From Bradyrhizobium sp. CCGUVB1N3 (GTDB lineage: Bacteria; Pseudomonadota; Alphaproteobacteria; Rhizobiales; Xanthobacteraceae): a DNA stretch of 64,000 nucleotides. Both the position numbers and the translations under genes were made by a program. This document shows, one piece after another, positions 35,752 through 43,161 of this stretch. Under the pieces are notes generated by a model. The model searched no databases. It was not told the origin of the DNA and was given only the letters and a program-made list of their open reading frames with translations. The stretch covers positions 3,720,001 through 3,784,000 of the forward strand of contig NZ_JANADR010000001.1 in NCBI RefSeq assembly GCF_024199925.1, given 5' to 3'. How positions within the stretch are numbered: the stretch's first letter is position 1; every line of letters starts with the position of its first letter.

Positions 35752-36747
35752 ATGACCAACCGACCGACTGTCCTCGTTACGGGAGGCGCCGGCTATATCG
35801 GCTCGCACGCCTGCCGCGCGCTGGCTGTGGCCGGCTATCAACCCATCGTCTATGACAATCTGTCTACCGGCCATAAGAGCTTCGTCGCGGGTCCGCTGGT
35901 GATCGGCGATCTGCTGGATGAAACGACGCTCGCCCGCACTTTCGCTGAACACGAGATTGCGGCCGTGATGCATTTTGCGGCCGCGAGCCTGGTCGGCGAG
36001 TCCGTAGCCGATCCGCAAAAGTACTACATCAACAATTTGCAGGGCACGCTGTCGCTGCTGAAGGCCATGCGCAATGCCGGCTGCCATCGCATCGTGTTCT
36101 CTTCCACCGGTGCGGTCTACGGCAACGCCGACAGCAAGACGCTGCCGGAGGCTTTCGCCTGCGCGCCGATCAACCCCTACGGCGCATCGAAATGGATGAT
36201 CGAGCGCCTGCTCGCCGACTATCGCTCGGCGTATGGCTTCGGCGCGTTTTGCCTGCGCTATTTTAATGCCAGCGGGGCTGATCCTGCCGGCGGCATCGGC
36301 GAGCTGCGTGACAACGAGACGCATCTCATCCCGCGCGCCATGATGGCGCTGCAGGGACATGTCGGCGACTTCGCCGTCTTCGGCGACGATTACGACACGC
36401 CCGACGGCACCGCGATCCGAGACTACATCCACGTCACTGATCTTGCGGCCGCGCATGTCGCTGCGCTGAAACTGCTGCTCGAGAGACATGCCGGCGGCAG
36501 CTTCAATCTCGGCACCGGCACAGGCTTCTCGGTGCGCGAGATTCTCTCTGCGATCAAACAGGAGACCGGGCGGGAGGTCCCTCACGTCGTCAAGCCGCGA
36601 CGGCCAGGCGATCCGACCTACCTGGTCGCCGATCCCTCCGCTGCGCGCAGCGTGCTGAATTTCGTGCCGACTCATTCCGACCTGCCCACCATCATTCGTA
36701 CCGCCTGGGCTTGGCACCAGAAGGCTCATCCGGTGAAGCAGAAGTAA
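35752..36747 (+). CDS. galE: UDP-glucose 4-epimerase
   Basis: Interconverts UDP-glucose and UDP-galactose. GGAGYIGSH binds NAD; FSSTGAVYG and YGASKWMIERLL hold the catalytic Ser and Tyr-x3-Lys; RYFNASGADP and RDYIHVTDLA are GalE-specific. Length 331 aa is normal. ATG 35752 follows GGAG at seven bases. It is separated from the rhamnose genes by a small convergent gene, so it probably has its own promoter; it supplies galactose for EPS or LPS. Confidence 0.93.
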   Translation: MTNRPTVLVTGGAGYIGSHACRALAVAGYQPIVYDNLSTGHKSFVAGPLVIGDLLDETTLARTFAEHEIAAVMHFAAASLVGESVADPQKYYINNLQGTLSLLKAMRNAGCHRIVFSSTGAVYGNADSKTLPEAFACAPINPYGASKWMIERLLADYRSAYGFGAFCLRYFNASGADPAGGIGELRDNETHLIPRAMMALQGHVGDFAVFGDDYDTPDGTAIRDYIHVTDLAAAHVAALKLLLERHAGGSFNLGTGTGFSVREILSAIKQETGREVPHVVKPRRPGDPTYLVADPSAARSVLNFVPTHSDLPTIIRTAWAWHQKAHPVKQK

Positions 36748-36965
36748 CGCGGCGCCGTCGCCATCTGCCGGGTCAGAGCGAGGATTCACCATACGCGGAT
36801 CGGCCTCGGCTAGCGAAACTCCCGTGGTTGTACGGAGCCACGCGCGCTGATTTCGTCGCGGTAAGGTTGAGCAGTTAGCTTAATCCGCAGTCTTTGTTGC
36901 GCATTTTCGTCAATCGCTTATCCCTCTTACGCACCGGGCTTCCCCAAGGCCCGGCCCCACCCAAG

Positions 36966-37004
36966 CAAAGCCGTCGAGCGAACATGGGTCGCTTGGCGGC
37001 TTTG
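36966..37004 (+). promoter_or_regulatory. Hairpin in leader of a small gene
   Basis: CAAAGCCG and CGGCTTTG form an 8-bp perfect outer stem, with AGCGA and TCGCT as an inner 5-bp stem around a 7-base loop. It ends 28 bases before the ATG of the 57-aa gene, in front of the ribosome binding site AAGAGGA. It could be a leader control element or a terminator for transcription arriving from galE; the T-run after it is weak. Confidence 0.45.
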
Positions 37005-37032
37005 TCGTTGTGTTAAGAGGATCGTTTTCGTC

Positions 37033-37206
37033 ATGGCCCGCAAGCCCTGGTCATTCAAGGAAGACCGCCGGTTAATGGAGCTAGCCAAGTCTTCGGTTAC
37101 GTTGGAAGAGGCGGCGAAACAGCTGGGACGGTCGCACGACGCTGTGAAGCGCATGGCGCTGCGACTTGGTCTGTCGCTCAAGTCCAAGGCCGTCAAGAAG
37201 AGCTGA
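37033..37206 (+). CDS. Small HTH-like (SANT/Myb-type) protein, 57 aa
   Basis: ATG 37033 opens a 57-codon frame: PWSFKEDRRLMELAKSSVTL, then EEAAKQLGRSHDAVKRMALR and a Lys-rich end. The W..EED..L..L pattern plus LGRSxxAVKxxAxRLG is a Myb/SANT-like or GcrA-like helix-turn-helix, so DNA binding is likely. AAGAGGA lies about 12 bases upstream and a strong hairpin precedes it. Small proteins of this type are familiar in Bradyrhizobium. The regulated genes are unknown. Confidence 0.7.
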   Translation: MARKPWSFKEDRRLMELAKSSVTLEEAAKQLGRSHDAVKRMALRLGLSLKSKAVKKS

Positions 37207-37433
37207 GGCCGACGGCCAGGTTTTCGGAATTCTCCGGAATAGCCGCTCGATTCAGGCGGTCTCGACCCTTGGCTGTTGGCCACCCTTAGGACAAGAACGT
37301 CAAGCTGTCGCTCAACGTCGTGCCAAAACACCTCTTGAGCGCCGATAATCCGCGAGTTCGACCGCAGCCAAGCTGGCAAGATCGGCCAAACTTCCAACCG
37401 TTCAAAGAAGGTGTGCGGTCGATCTGGTTGCGA

Positions 37434-37703
37434 CTATTGCCGGTCCTCGTATCGCTCGCAGCGGGGATCGCCACGCTTCACCAGTGCAAATTCGTTCAGT
37501 GGCGGGAAACACTGCTGAAGTGAGTACTGGTCGCCGTACGGAGGTGGCGAGCGGAAGCAAATCTTCACACCGATCGGCACCTCGTACACCCTACCCCCGA
37601 TGGTATAAATGCACGGATCGGTCTTAGGCTGTGGCGCTTTCTCTTGCGCGAAAGCTGCAACGGGCAACAGGAGCACGGACAAAGCAATGGCGAACGCGCG
37701 CAT
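37434..37703 (-). CDS. Small secreted protein
   Basis: An 89-aa protein with a Sec signal peptide (FAIALSVLLLPVAAFAQ), a Lys/Pro linker and a compact part with three Cys residues (DPCIYTIGGRVYEVPIGVK, CFRSPPPYG). GAGGAG lies six bases before ATG 37703, which decides the start. No family is recognised. The 230 bases downstream, towards the HTH gene, show no gene. Confidence 0.68.
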   Translation of the reverse strand: MRAFAIALSVLLLPVAAFAQEKAPQPKTDPCIYTIGGRVYEVPIGVKICFRSPPPYGDQYSLQQCFPPLNEFALVKRGDPRCERYEDRQ

Positions 37704-37979
37704 AGGGAACTCCTCGAGTTTTTTACCCTTCGCTGACCATCCGTTGCATTCTATTGCCACAGCCGCGGACTACGCAACGTAGAAAGCGTTCGGCAGGGAC
37801 GACGTTTGCGCCCTCTCGCCTTGAGGATGAAAACGAGCCACGGGCTGCTCATGAGACGAGCAAGTCCGGCACGCGCGCCGTCGCGCGGTCACAAGGACGT
37901 GTGCCCCCACAGAGCAGGATATTAACGATGTCCTGAACTTCCGCTGAGGCAAAGCTATCGTTGCTATAAAGATCGCCCC

Positions 37980-38345
37980 ATGACCCGGAACAAGCTCATT
38001 GCCGCAACGGGCATTTGCCTCGCGCTGATCATCTACGCCACGCTCGCCGCGCTGACGGGGCGGCCGGTGCTGATCGGCCATGCCGAAGCCTATTGGGTCG
38101 TCGTGATCGAACGCTTCAGCGCATATGGCCTCCTGGGCTTCCTGCTGGCCTTCCTGCTGCCCGGGCGCTTCACCCAGGCCTGCCTGCTCGTGGTCGGCGT
38201 CGCCGTTTCGCTCGAACTCCTGCAAGCGCTGCGGCCGGACCGGGATGCCGCCTTCTTCGACGTCATCCAGAAAGCGGCCGGCGGGATCGTCGGGGTCAGC
38301 ATTGCGCAGACCGTTTTGGCGTTTCTGCCCCGGCCGCGCTCCTGA
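37980..38345 (+). CDS. VanZ-like membrane protein
   Basis: A 121-aa protein with four helices and the VanZ-family pattern: an early helix, ERFSAYGLLGFLLAFLLP, then ELLQALRPDRDAAFFDVIQ before the last helix (GGIVGVSIAQ). VanZ-like proteins are small polytopic proteins of mostly unknown function in Gram-negatives. ATG 37980. The secreted-peptide gene at 38,464 follows on the same strand. Confidence 0.72.
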   Translation: MTRNKLIAATGICLALIIYATLAALTGRPVLIGHAEAYWVVVIERFSAYGLLGFLLAFLLPGRFTQACLLVVGVAVSLELLQALRPDRDAAFFDVIQKAAGGIVGVSIAQTVLAFLPRPRS

Positions 38346-38463
38346 TCCGGCACTCCGAGCCTGGCAAGGGCGGCGTCGGCAGGAGAGTCAAGTCGATAGC
38401 AGACTTGCCGGATGACGCCTTGCCCGCCTATTGTCCCGCGGACATTGAGGAGAGACGTCGCCC

Positions 38464-38724
38464 ATGATCAGAATTGTAATTGCGCTTTTGGCCGCTTCGC
38501 TGATCGCCGGTGAAAGCGCGTGGGCTCAAACCACTTCTTCGAACGGAATCCGCAGCGGATATGGCGCTCCGGCGGGTTCGCCGCCGTCGACGACGCCCAC
38601 GACGTCATCTTCGACCACGTCGACCGGCACCCGCAATGTGGGAACCGGCCAGGGCCGGACCGAGGGCGCCATGGGCCTCACCCCGCAGCTCCAGAGAGAA
38701 CTCGGGATCGGTCGCCAGCAATAG
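38464..38724 (+). CDS. Small secreted Ser/Thr-rich protein
   Basis: An 86-aa protein with a signal peptide (IVIALLAASLIAGESAWAQ) and a low-complexity Ser/Thr/Pro mature part, ending in the ordered segment GLTPQLQRELGIGRQQ. It may be a surface or periplasmic filler protein. GAGGAG-like sequence about ten bases before ATG 38464 supports the start. It is similar in style to the 39,446 protein. Confidence 0.6.
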   Translation: MIRIVIALLAASLIAGESAWAQTTSSNGIRSGYGAPAGSPPSTTPTTSSSTTSTGTRNVGTGQGRTEGAMGLTPQLQRELGIGRQQ

Positions 38725-38887
38725 GCGGGATCCTGAGCCGCCGGACTTGGCGGCCCCCGTTCTGGTTGAACACTCGCGGCTAGGGAAAATTCCGATAGCG
38801 GATTTATGCCTGGTTCGAAGGCATTATGTCCGCTTGACGCGGCACCGACCATGTCATCCTTTGCGATGGATCGCGGAGGAGGACGCC

Positions 38888-39169
38888 TCAAGCCACGCCG
38901 CGCTTGTCGCCCTCTTCGCACGTCAGCAACTCGGCCATCTGCCGATGGGTATCGCGCAAGGCCTCGATCGCACCGTCGAGATCGAAATCCGACTCGCGAA
39001 TGCTGGCGAAGAACCTGGCCGTCAGCGCCAGATTAAGCTTAACGCGCGTCGCGCCGTCGCTGCTCTTGCGACGGTGAAGCGACAGATGTCGCACCATGAG
39101 CCTGGCTTCCGCCGCGCTGCAAATGCAGAGCGTCGCGAGTTCATCATACGTCATCCAGACTTGGGGCAT
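38888..39169 (-). CDS. Small cytoplasmic protein, possible DNA-binding fold
   Basis: A 93-aa protein starting PQVWMTYDELATLC, with CSAAEARLMVRHLSLHRRKS, KLNLALTARFFASIRE and an acidic tail. The first part looks like a winged-helix/MerR-like recognition unit in which the YDELA helix reads DNA; this is inference. ATG 39169 is favoured by AGGA upstream; the longer frame to 39,301 lacks a good site. Similar proteins are common in Bradyrhizobium as hypotheticals. Confidence 0.6.
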   Translation of the reverse strand: MPQVWMTYDELATLCICSAAEARLMVRHLSLHRRKSSDGATRVKLNLALTARFFASIRESDFDLDGAIEALRDTHRQMAELLTCEEGDKRGVA

Positions 39170-39344
39170 GTTCCTGACCGCCGGTTGCGAGACCCGCAAC
39201 GTAGGGCGCATTCGTAAAAGCGAGGTTGCCGATCGCGACGTCTCTTTCACAACGCCACCAAAGGCAGCGCTTTCGTCGGACGCGAGGGCGTCCACTCGCA
39301 TGATCCCGGCTACGGGAGAGAATCACTCGAGACCGCACAAATAT

Positions 39345-39379
39345 CCGAAAGAGGTATGAGACGTACCCGAAAGGCCATT
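39345..39379 (+). promoter_or_regulatory. CCGAAAGAGGTA element, copy A
   Basis: CCGAAAGAGGTA (39345-39356) is followed nine bases later by CCCGAAAGG, about 100 bases before the ATG of the 39,446 secreted-protein gene. The same arrangement occurs at 40265 before another small gene, so a shared promoter, leader or small repeat is suspected. Identity unknown. Confidence 0.45.
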
Positions 39380-39445
39380 GGGACGCACGACGTTTGCCGC
39401 GCAGAATCTGCAATCGGTAAACAGCTGGCCGGCATGGAGATCACC

Positions 39446-39697
39446 ATGATCAAATTTTTCCTCCCCGCAGTGCTTTTGACCCTCTCGGTCTCTGCCCAAG
39501 CTGGAGGAGCTGCGCAACCGTCGCAGTCCAGCAGCAGTCACCTAGGTGCCGTGGGAAACAGCCGCTCCCCCGTGGCCACGCAACCGAGCAGCAACCCGTT
39601 CAAGAATCCGATCGCTCAAGGTGTGCCACCTGCGGTTTCTGCCAACCCCGCCTTAAACAGTAACCATACGAACGTCCCGCTCCCCGGCTCGCAATGA
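39446..39697 (+). CDS. Small secreted Pro/Ser/Asn-rich protein
   Basis: An 83-aa protein with a signal peptide (IKFFLPAVLLTLSVSAQAGG) and a low-complexity mature part rich in Ser, Pro, Asn and Gln. GGAG nine bases before ATG 39446 sets the start; another in-frame ATG lies four codons upstream. It follows the CCGAAAGAGGTA element. Function unknown. Confidence 0.6.
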   Translation: MIKFFLPAVLLTLSVSAQAGGAAQPSQSSSSHLGAVGNSRSPVATQPSSNPFKNPIAQGVPPAVSANPALNSNHTNVPLPGSQ

Positions 39698-39757
39698 CCG
39701 GGGCTTCCGCCGGGTACCTTACCGCCACTCCCAGGGACGAATTGACGGCGAGATGAT

Positions 39758-40132
39758 CTAGCGTATTTCTACGCCCACAACTATCACGGACGTACCGCGG
39801 ATCCTGTGATTTTCTCCTAAGACTTCCAATCTAAAGGAATCAAGAGATCCCGCCGCTGACGGCGCTTTGTAGTGGAACGCCGGCCCGGAGATCCTAAGGC
39901 TGCCTGCTTTTGGCGGCTCAATGATCTTCACCTGATCGATCAGCATCGTGTTGCCGCGGAGCCCCTGCAAACACTCCGAAGACGAGCCGATGACGAAATT
40001 CCAATAGACGATATCTGCATTGAGCTCGAAGCCATCCAATTTCCAAACGCAATTGCCGGCAGAAGCGGGTAGCACACCAAGTTCCAGCAGCGTTGCGATC
40101 AGAGACGGAAACAGCAATCGTCGTCGATCCAT
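39758..40132 (-). CDS. Exported hypothetical protein with Ig-like pattern
   Basis: About 124 aa with a Tat-like or Sec signal (DRRRLLFPSLIATLLELG, cleavage after PASAG). Beta strands follow: DQVKIIEPPKAGSLRIS, GPAFHYKAPSAAGSLDSFRL. The P-x-x-G-x-h-x-h...h-x-Y-x-P-x-x-x-x-G-x-D-x-F pattern is that of bacterial cadherin/Ig-like repeats. ATG 40132 is used; a TTG lies further upstream. GGAGG precedes it. A periplasmic binding role is possible but unproven. Confidence 0.6.
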   Translation of the reverse strand: MDRRRLLFPSLIATLLELGVLPASAGNCVWKLDGFELNADIVYWNFVIGSSSECLQGLRGNTMLIDQVKIIEPPKAGSLRISGPAFHYKAPSAAGSLDSFRLEVLGENHRIRGTSVIVVGVEIR

Positions 40133-40264
40133 CTGCGCCTCCTGAAAACTTGCCAATCATGATCTGCATTGTCGCAATGCGCATGCTCGCGTCGGTTCGT
40201 TCGCCGCGACCTCGCGGCAGGGTAGCACACTGCTGACACGATTTTACGGCGCGCTTCAGATCAT

Positions 40265-40296
40265 CCGAAAGAGGTAGGGACCCTAGCCCGAATGGT
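40265..40296 (+). promoter_or_regulatory. CCGAAAGAGGTA element, copy B
   Basis: CCGAAAGAGGTA (40265-40276), then ten bases containing GGGACCC, then CCCGAATGG, about 86 bases before the ATG at 40351. It matches copy A at 39345 in the 12-base core and in the second half-site. Confidence 0.45.
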
Positions 40297-40350
40297 CGCG
40301 TGAAACGGTCCGCGCCGAGAGCTACAAGATTAGTCTACTTGCGAACCAGG

Positions 40351-40491
40351 ATGGCAGTCGTGAACTTCTTTCGCGGCCTTATGATCGCCATGCCCATCAG
40401 CATCGCTCTCTGGGTGCTGATCGCGCTATTGATCTATCTCACGTTATTCCAGTCATCACCCGTAGGCAGCAACGAGTTGGCTGCAATGTGA
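40351..40491 (+). CDS. Small single-helix membrane protein (46 aa)
   Basis: A 46-codon frame from ATG 40351: short amphipathic start (VVNFFRGL), one helix (IAMPISIALWVLIALLIYLTL) and a polar end. A GTG at 40300 in the same frame would add 17 basic residues. Small one-helix proteins of this form are frequent in this stretch. It is preceded by the CCGAAAGAGGTA element. Function unknown. Confidence 0.5.
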   Translation: MAVVNFFRGLMIAMPISIALWVLIALLIYLTLFQSSPVGSNELAAM

Positions 40492-40517
40492 CTGTCGGAT
40501 CAGGTGCTGGCGCGTGC

Positions 40518-42041
40518 TCAATGCACCGCTGCGTAGAGGATCTTGTCCTGCGTCGCCTCGGCCGCGTCGAACTCGGCGACGATGCGCCCGGTGCGGGCGA
40601 CCAGGATGCGGTCCGAGACCGCGAGCACCTCCGGCAGGTAGGAGGAGATCACGACCACCGCCTTGCCCTCGTCGGCGAGCCGTCTGATCTCGGCATGGAT
40701 GTGCGGGATGGTGCCGACGTCGACGCCGCGCGTCGGCTCGTCGAAGATGATGATCGAGGGATCCTGCACCAACGTCTTGGCCAGCACGACCTTCTGCTGG
40801 TTGCCACCGGACAGCTCGATGATCTTTGCCTTGCGCTGCAGCGCGCTGATCTTGAGACGCTCGACCCAATAGTTGGCAAGCTTGCCGCGCCTTGCGCGCG
40901 ACAACAGAAAGCCAAAACCCTTCCTGGTGGCGAGCTTGCCGAGATAGACGTTGTCGTCGACCACCATGGTCTCGAAGAAGCCGTTGGCCTTGCGATCCTC
41001 GGTGATGTAGGCGATGCCGTCGTTGATTGCCTGCCGCGGCACGCGGTAACGGATCGGCTTTCCGCGCAGGCGAATGGTGCCGCCATTGATCAGGTTTCGC
41101 TTCAGCGCGCCATAGATGATTTTCGCGATCTCGGTGCGGCCCGAGCCGATCAGGCCGGCGATCCCGACCACCTCGCCGGCATAGACGGAGAACGACATGT
41201 TCTTGACCGCCATGCCCATGGTGACGTTCTCGACCGTCAGCACTTTTTCGCGGCGCTGGTGGGTTTTCTCCTTGCGGCCATAGACGGCCTGCGCCACCTC
41301 GCGGCCGACCATGTGCTGCACCAGGCTATCGCGCGTGAGCTGCTTTGCCGGCGCGGTGATCACCAGCCTGCCGTCGCGCAGCACGGTGATGCGATCCGCG
41401 ATCTGGAGCGATTCTTCCAGCGCGTGCGAGATGTAGATGATCGAGACGCCGCGGGCGCGCAGGTCGCGCACGAGATGAAAGAAATGCACGATCTCTTCGG
41501 GCGTAAGCGATGCGGTCGGCTCGTCGAAGATGATGATGCGGGCCTTGTTGTAGATCGCGCGCGCGATCTCGACCATCTGCTTCTTGGCAGTGCCGAGCAT
41601 CGCCACGGGCGTTGCGGGATCGACGTGGAAGTTGAGCGATTGGAGGAGCTGCTGGGCCTGGATGTTCAGGGTGCGGAAGCGCGTCAGGAGCTTCTCGTTG
41701 CCGAGCTCGATGTTCTGAGCCGCCGTCATGGTCGGCACCAGGCTCGTCTCCTGATAGACCATGCAGATGCCGGCGTTCAGAGCATCGCGCGGCTGCTCGA
41801 ATTGGGCCTGCTTGCCGTCGAGCCGGAACTCGCCCGAGGTGAGCCCGATCGCACCCGCGATCGCCTTGCACAGCGTCGACTTGCCTGCGCCGTTCTCGCC
41901 GACCAGCGCGTGCACCTCCCCCGGATAGAGATTGAAGTTGACGCCTTCGATGGCGTGCACGCCACCATAAATCTTGCTGCCGCCGATGATCTCGAGCACG
42001 GGCTCGGCCGCGCCGTTGGCGAGATTTGCACCGTCGCTCAT
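40518..42041 (-). CDS. Sugar ABC transporter ATPase, tandem domains (RbsA/XylG type)
   Basis: A 507-aa protein with two nucleotide-binding domains. The first has Walker A GENGAGKSTLC near residue 52 but a degenerate signature (LGTAKKQMVEIARAI). The second has a weak P-loop (GLIGSGRTEI) and a normal signature LSGGNQQKV with FDEPTRGVD. That asymmetry is normal for RbsA-class ATPases. ATG 42041 overlaps the stop of the upstream propeller gene (ATGA); the frame running on to 42,686 is only antisense-like extension. Last gene of the operon. Confidence 0.93.
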   Translation of the reverse strand: MSDGANLANGAAEPVLEIIGGSKIYGGVHAIEGVNFNLYPGEVHALVGENGAGKSTLCKAIAGAIGLTSGEFRLDGKQAQFEQPRDALNAGICMVYQETSLVPTMTAAQNIELGNEKLLTRFRTLNIQAQQLLQSLNFHVDPATPVAMLGTAKKQMVEIARAIYNKARIIIFDEPTASLTPEEIVHFFHLVRDLRARGVSIIYISHALEESLQIADRITVLRDGRLVITAPAKQLTRDSLVQHMVGREVAQAVYGRKEKTHQRREKVLTVENVTMGMAVKNMSFSVYAGEVVGIAGLIGSGRTEIAKIIYGALKRNLINGGTIRLRGKPIRYRVPRQAINDGIAYITEDRKANGFFETMVVDDNVYLGKLATRKGFGFLLSRARRGKLANYWVERLKISALQRKAKIIELSGGNQQKVVLAKTLVQDPSIIIFDEPTRGVDVGTIPHIHAEIRRLADEGKAVVVISSYLPEVLAVSDRILVARTGRIVAEFDAAEATQDKILYAAVH

Positions 42042-43159
42042 CGGAGCTCTCCCGAATGGAGCAGAAGACAGCCGGTGCCGCGTGCGGCGATCACCACGCC
42101 CTGGCGCACCTTGCAGGCGGCCGTGACGCCGTGGAAGCGGCCGCCAGCGCGGCTGTGCAGGCTGTCGGCCGCCTCGCCCTCGGCATCGAGATGCACGAGT
42201 AATCCGTAGGAGCGCGGCGGCGCCCATGGTTTCTGAATGCCGAGCGCCTTGACACCGCCGATCTGCATCGGCTCCAGGCAGTCGGCGCCGCCGGCAAGCG
42301 CCGGCGCGATCCAGTAGCTCTCCGGCATCGTGCGCATCATCTCGTCGCGGAAATCGTCTTCCTTCAGCACGAACTCGATGAGATGCGTGCGTCGCGCGAA
42401 CAGGCCGAGGAAAAAGCCCCGATTGCCATCTGGATGCAGCCTTGCAGGATAGCCCGGCAGATTGCCGGCAATGACCTCGCCCTGCCCCAGGCCATTGGCG
42501 GTCAGCGGGAGACGGCTGAGGCGATGGGCCCAGCTTTCGGTCAGCCACAGGCTGCCACCATCGGCCGAAACTGTGACGCCATAGGGATATGGCAGATCGC
42601 GCAACAGCACGGACGCATTCGCAAGGTCCGGACCGCAGACGATCAGCCGGCCATTGCTGCGCTTCTCCATCAGATCGCGCCGCCACTGATCCGGCGTGCG
42701 GCCGGTCGAACCCTCGACCGCGAAGATGCGCCCGTCCGGAGCCGCTGTGACCGACAGCAGACCTGGGAGACCACGGCCGTCGGCGGTGGCCAGCCAGCGC
42801 GGGCTGGGGTTGGCCGGGTCAATCGCGGCGAGGCCACGCCCGGCGACGCAAACCAGCAATCGCCCATCCGGGTGGATCGCGAGCCCACCCGCCTCGCCCT
42901 CGAACTCGGCAACCAGCGTCCGTGTCGATAGATCATCCCTCGAGAGCTTCAGGACCCGCTTGCCAGTAGACACGTAGATCGCGCCGTCCGCGGCCGCGAC
43001 GACGTCGTCGACGCCGGGCAAGGGCTCGCCGATCACCGTGCAGCCGTCGAGCCGGTCGTTCGGGCTGAGCGCGCCGTCGAGCGGCGGGATCGCGTTCTGG
43101 CCGCCATCGCGATCGATGACGCTGCGGATGTCGCGCAGGAGGTGATCGAAAAATCCCAT
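42038..43159 (-). CDS. SMP-30/strictosidine-synthase-like beta-propeller protein
   Basis: A 373-aa six-bladed propeller of the SMP-30/gluconolactonase/LRE superfamily with no signal peptide. Blade segments such as GGLAIHPDGRLLVCVAGRGL, LLSVTAAPDGRIFAVEGS, PYGVTVSADGGSLWLTES and ARLHPDGNRGFFLGL are visible. Lactonase activity on a sugar lactone is the usual family role. It lies two bases after the permease-propeller fusion and overlaps the ATPase gene. It probably handles the transported substrate; the exact metal-binding residues cannot be assigned with confidence. Confidence 0.8.
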   Translation of the reverse strand: MGFFDHLLRDIRSVIDRDGGQNAIPPLDGALSPNDRLDGCTVIGEPLPGVDDVVAAADGAIYVSTGKRVLKLSRDDLSTRTLVAEFEGEAGGLAIHPDGRLLVCVAGRGLAAIDPANPSPRWLATADGRGLPGLLSVTAAPDGRIFAVEGSTGRTPDQWRRDLMEKRSNGRLIVCGPDLANASVLLRDLPYPYGVTVSADGGSLWLTESWAHRLSRLPLTANGLGQGEVIAGNLPGYPARLHPDGNRGFFLGLFARRTHLIEFVLKEDDFRDEMMRTMPESYWIAPALAGGADCLEPMQIGGVKALGIQKPWAPPRSYGLLVHLDAEGEAADSLHSRAGGRFHGVTAACKVRQGVVIAARGTGCLLLHSGELR

Positions 43160-43161
43160 CG

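Noticed and set aside
35653..36792. 379-codon minus-strand frame opposite galE
   Set aside because: galE is complete on the plus strand; the reverse frame has no domain or start signal.
36927..37397. 156-codon minus-strand frame over the HTH gene and hairpin
   Set aside because: No signal or domain; the plus-strand 57-codon gene has a ribosome binding site and a family-like HTH pattern.
40488..42209. 573-codon plus-strand frame opposite the ABC ATPase
   Set aside because: Low-complexity His/Arg/Asp translation, no domain, exactly mirrors an unmistakable ATPase gene.
42042..42686. N-terminal extension of the ATPase frame to 722 aa
   Set aside because: The extra residues overlap a propeller gene in another frame and have no family match; the ATPase family begins at ATG 42041 with an ATGA overlap.
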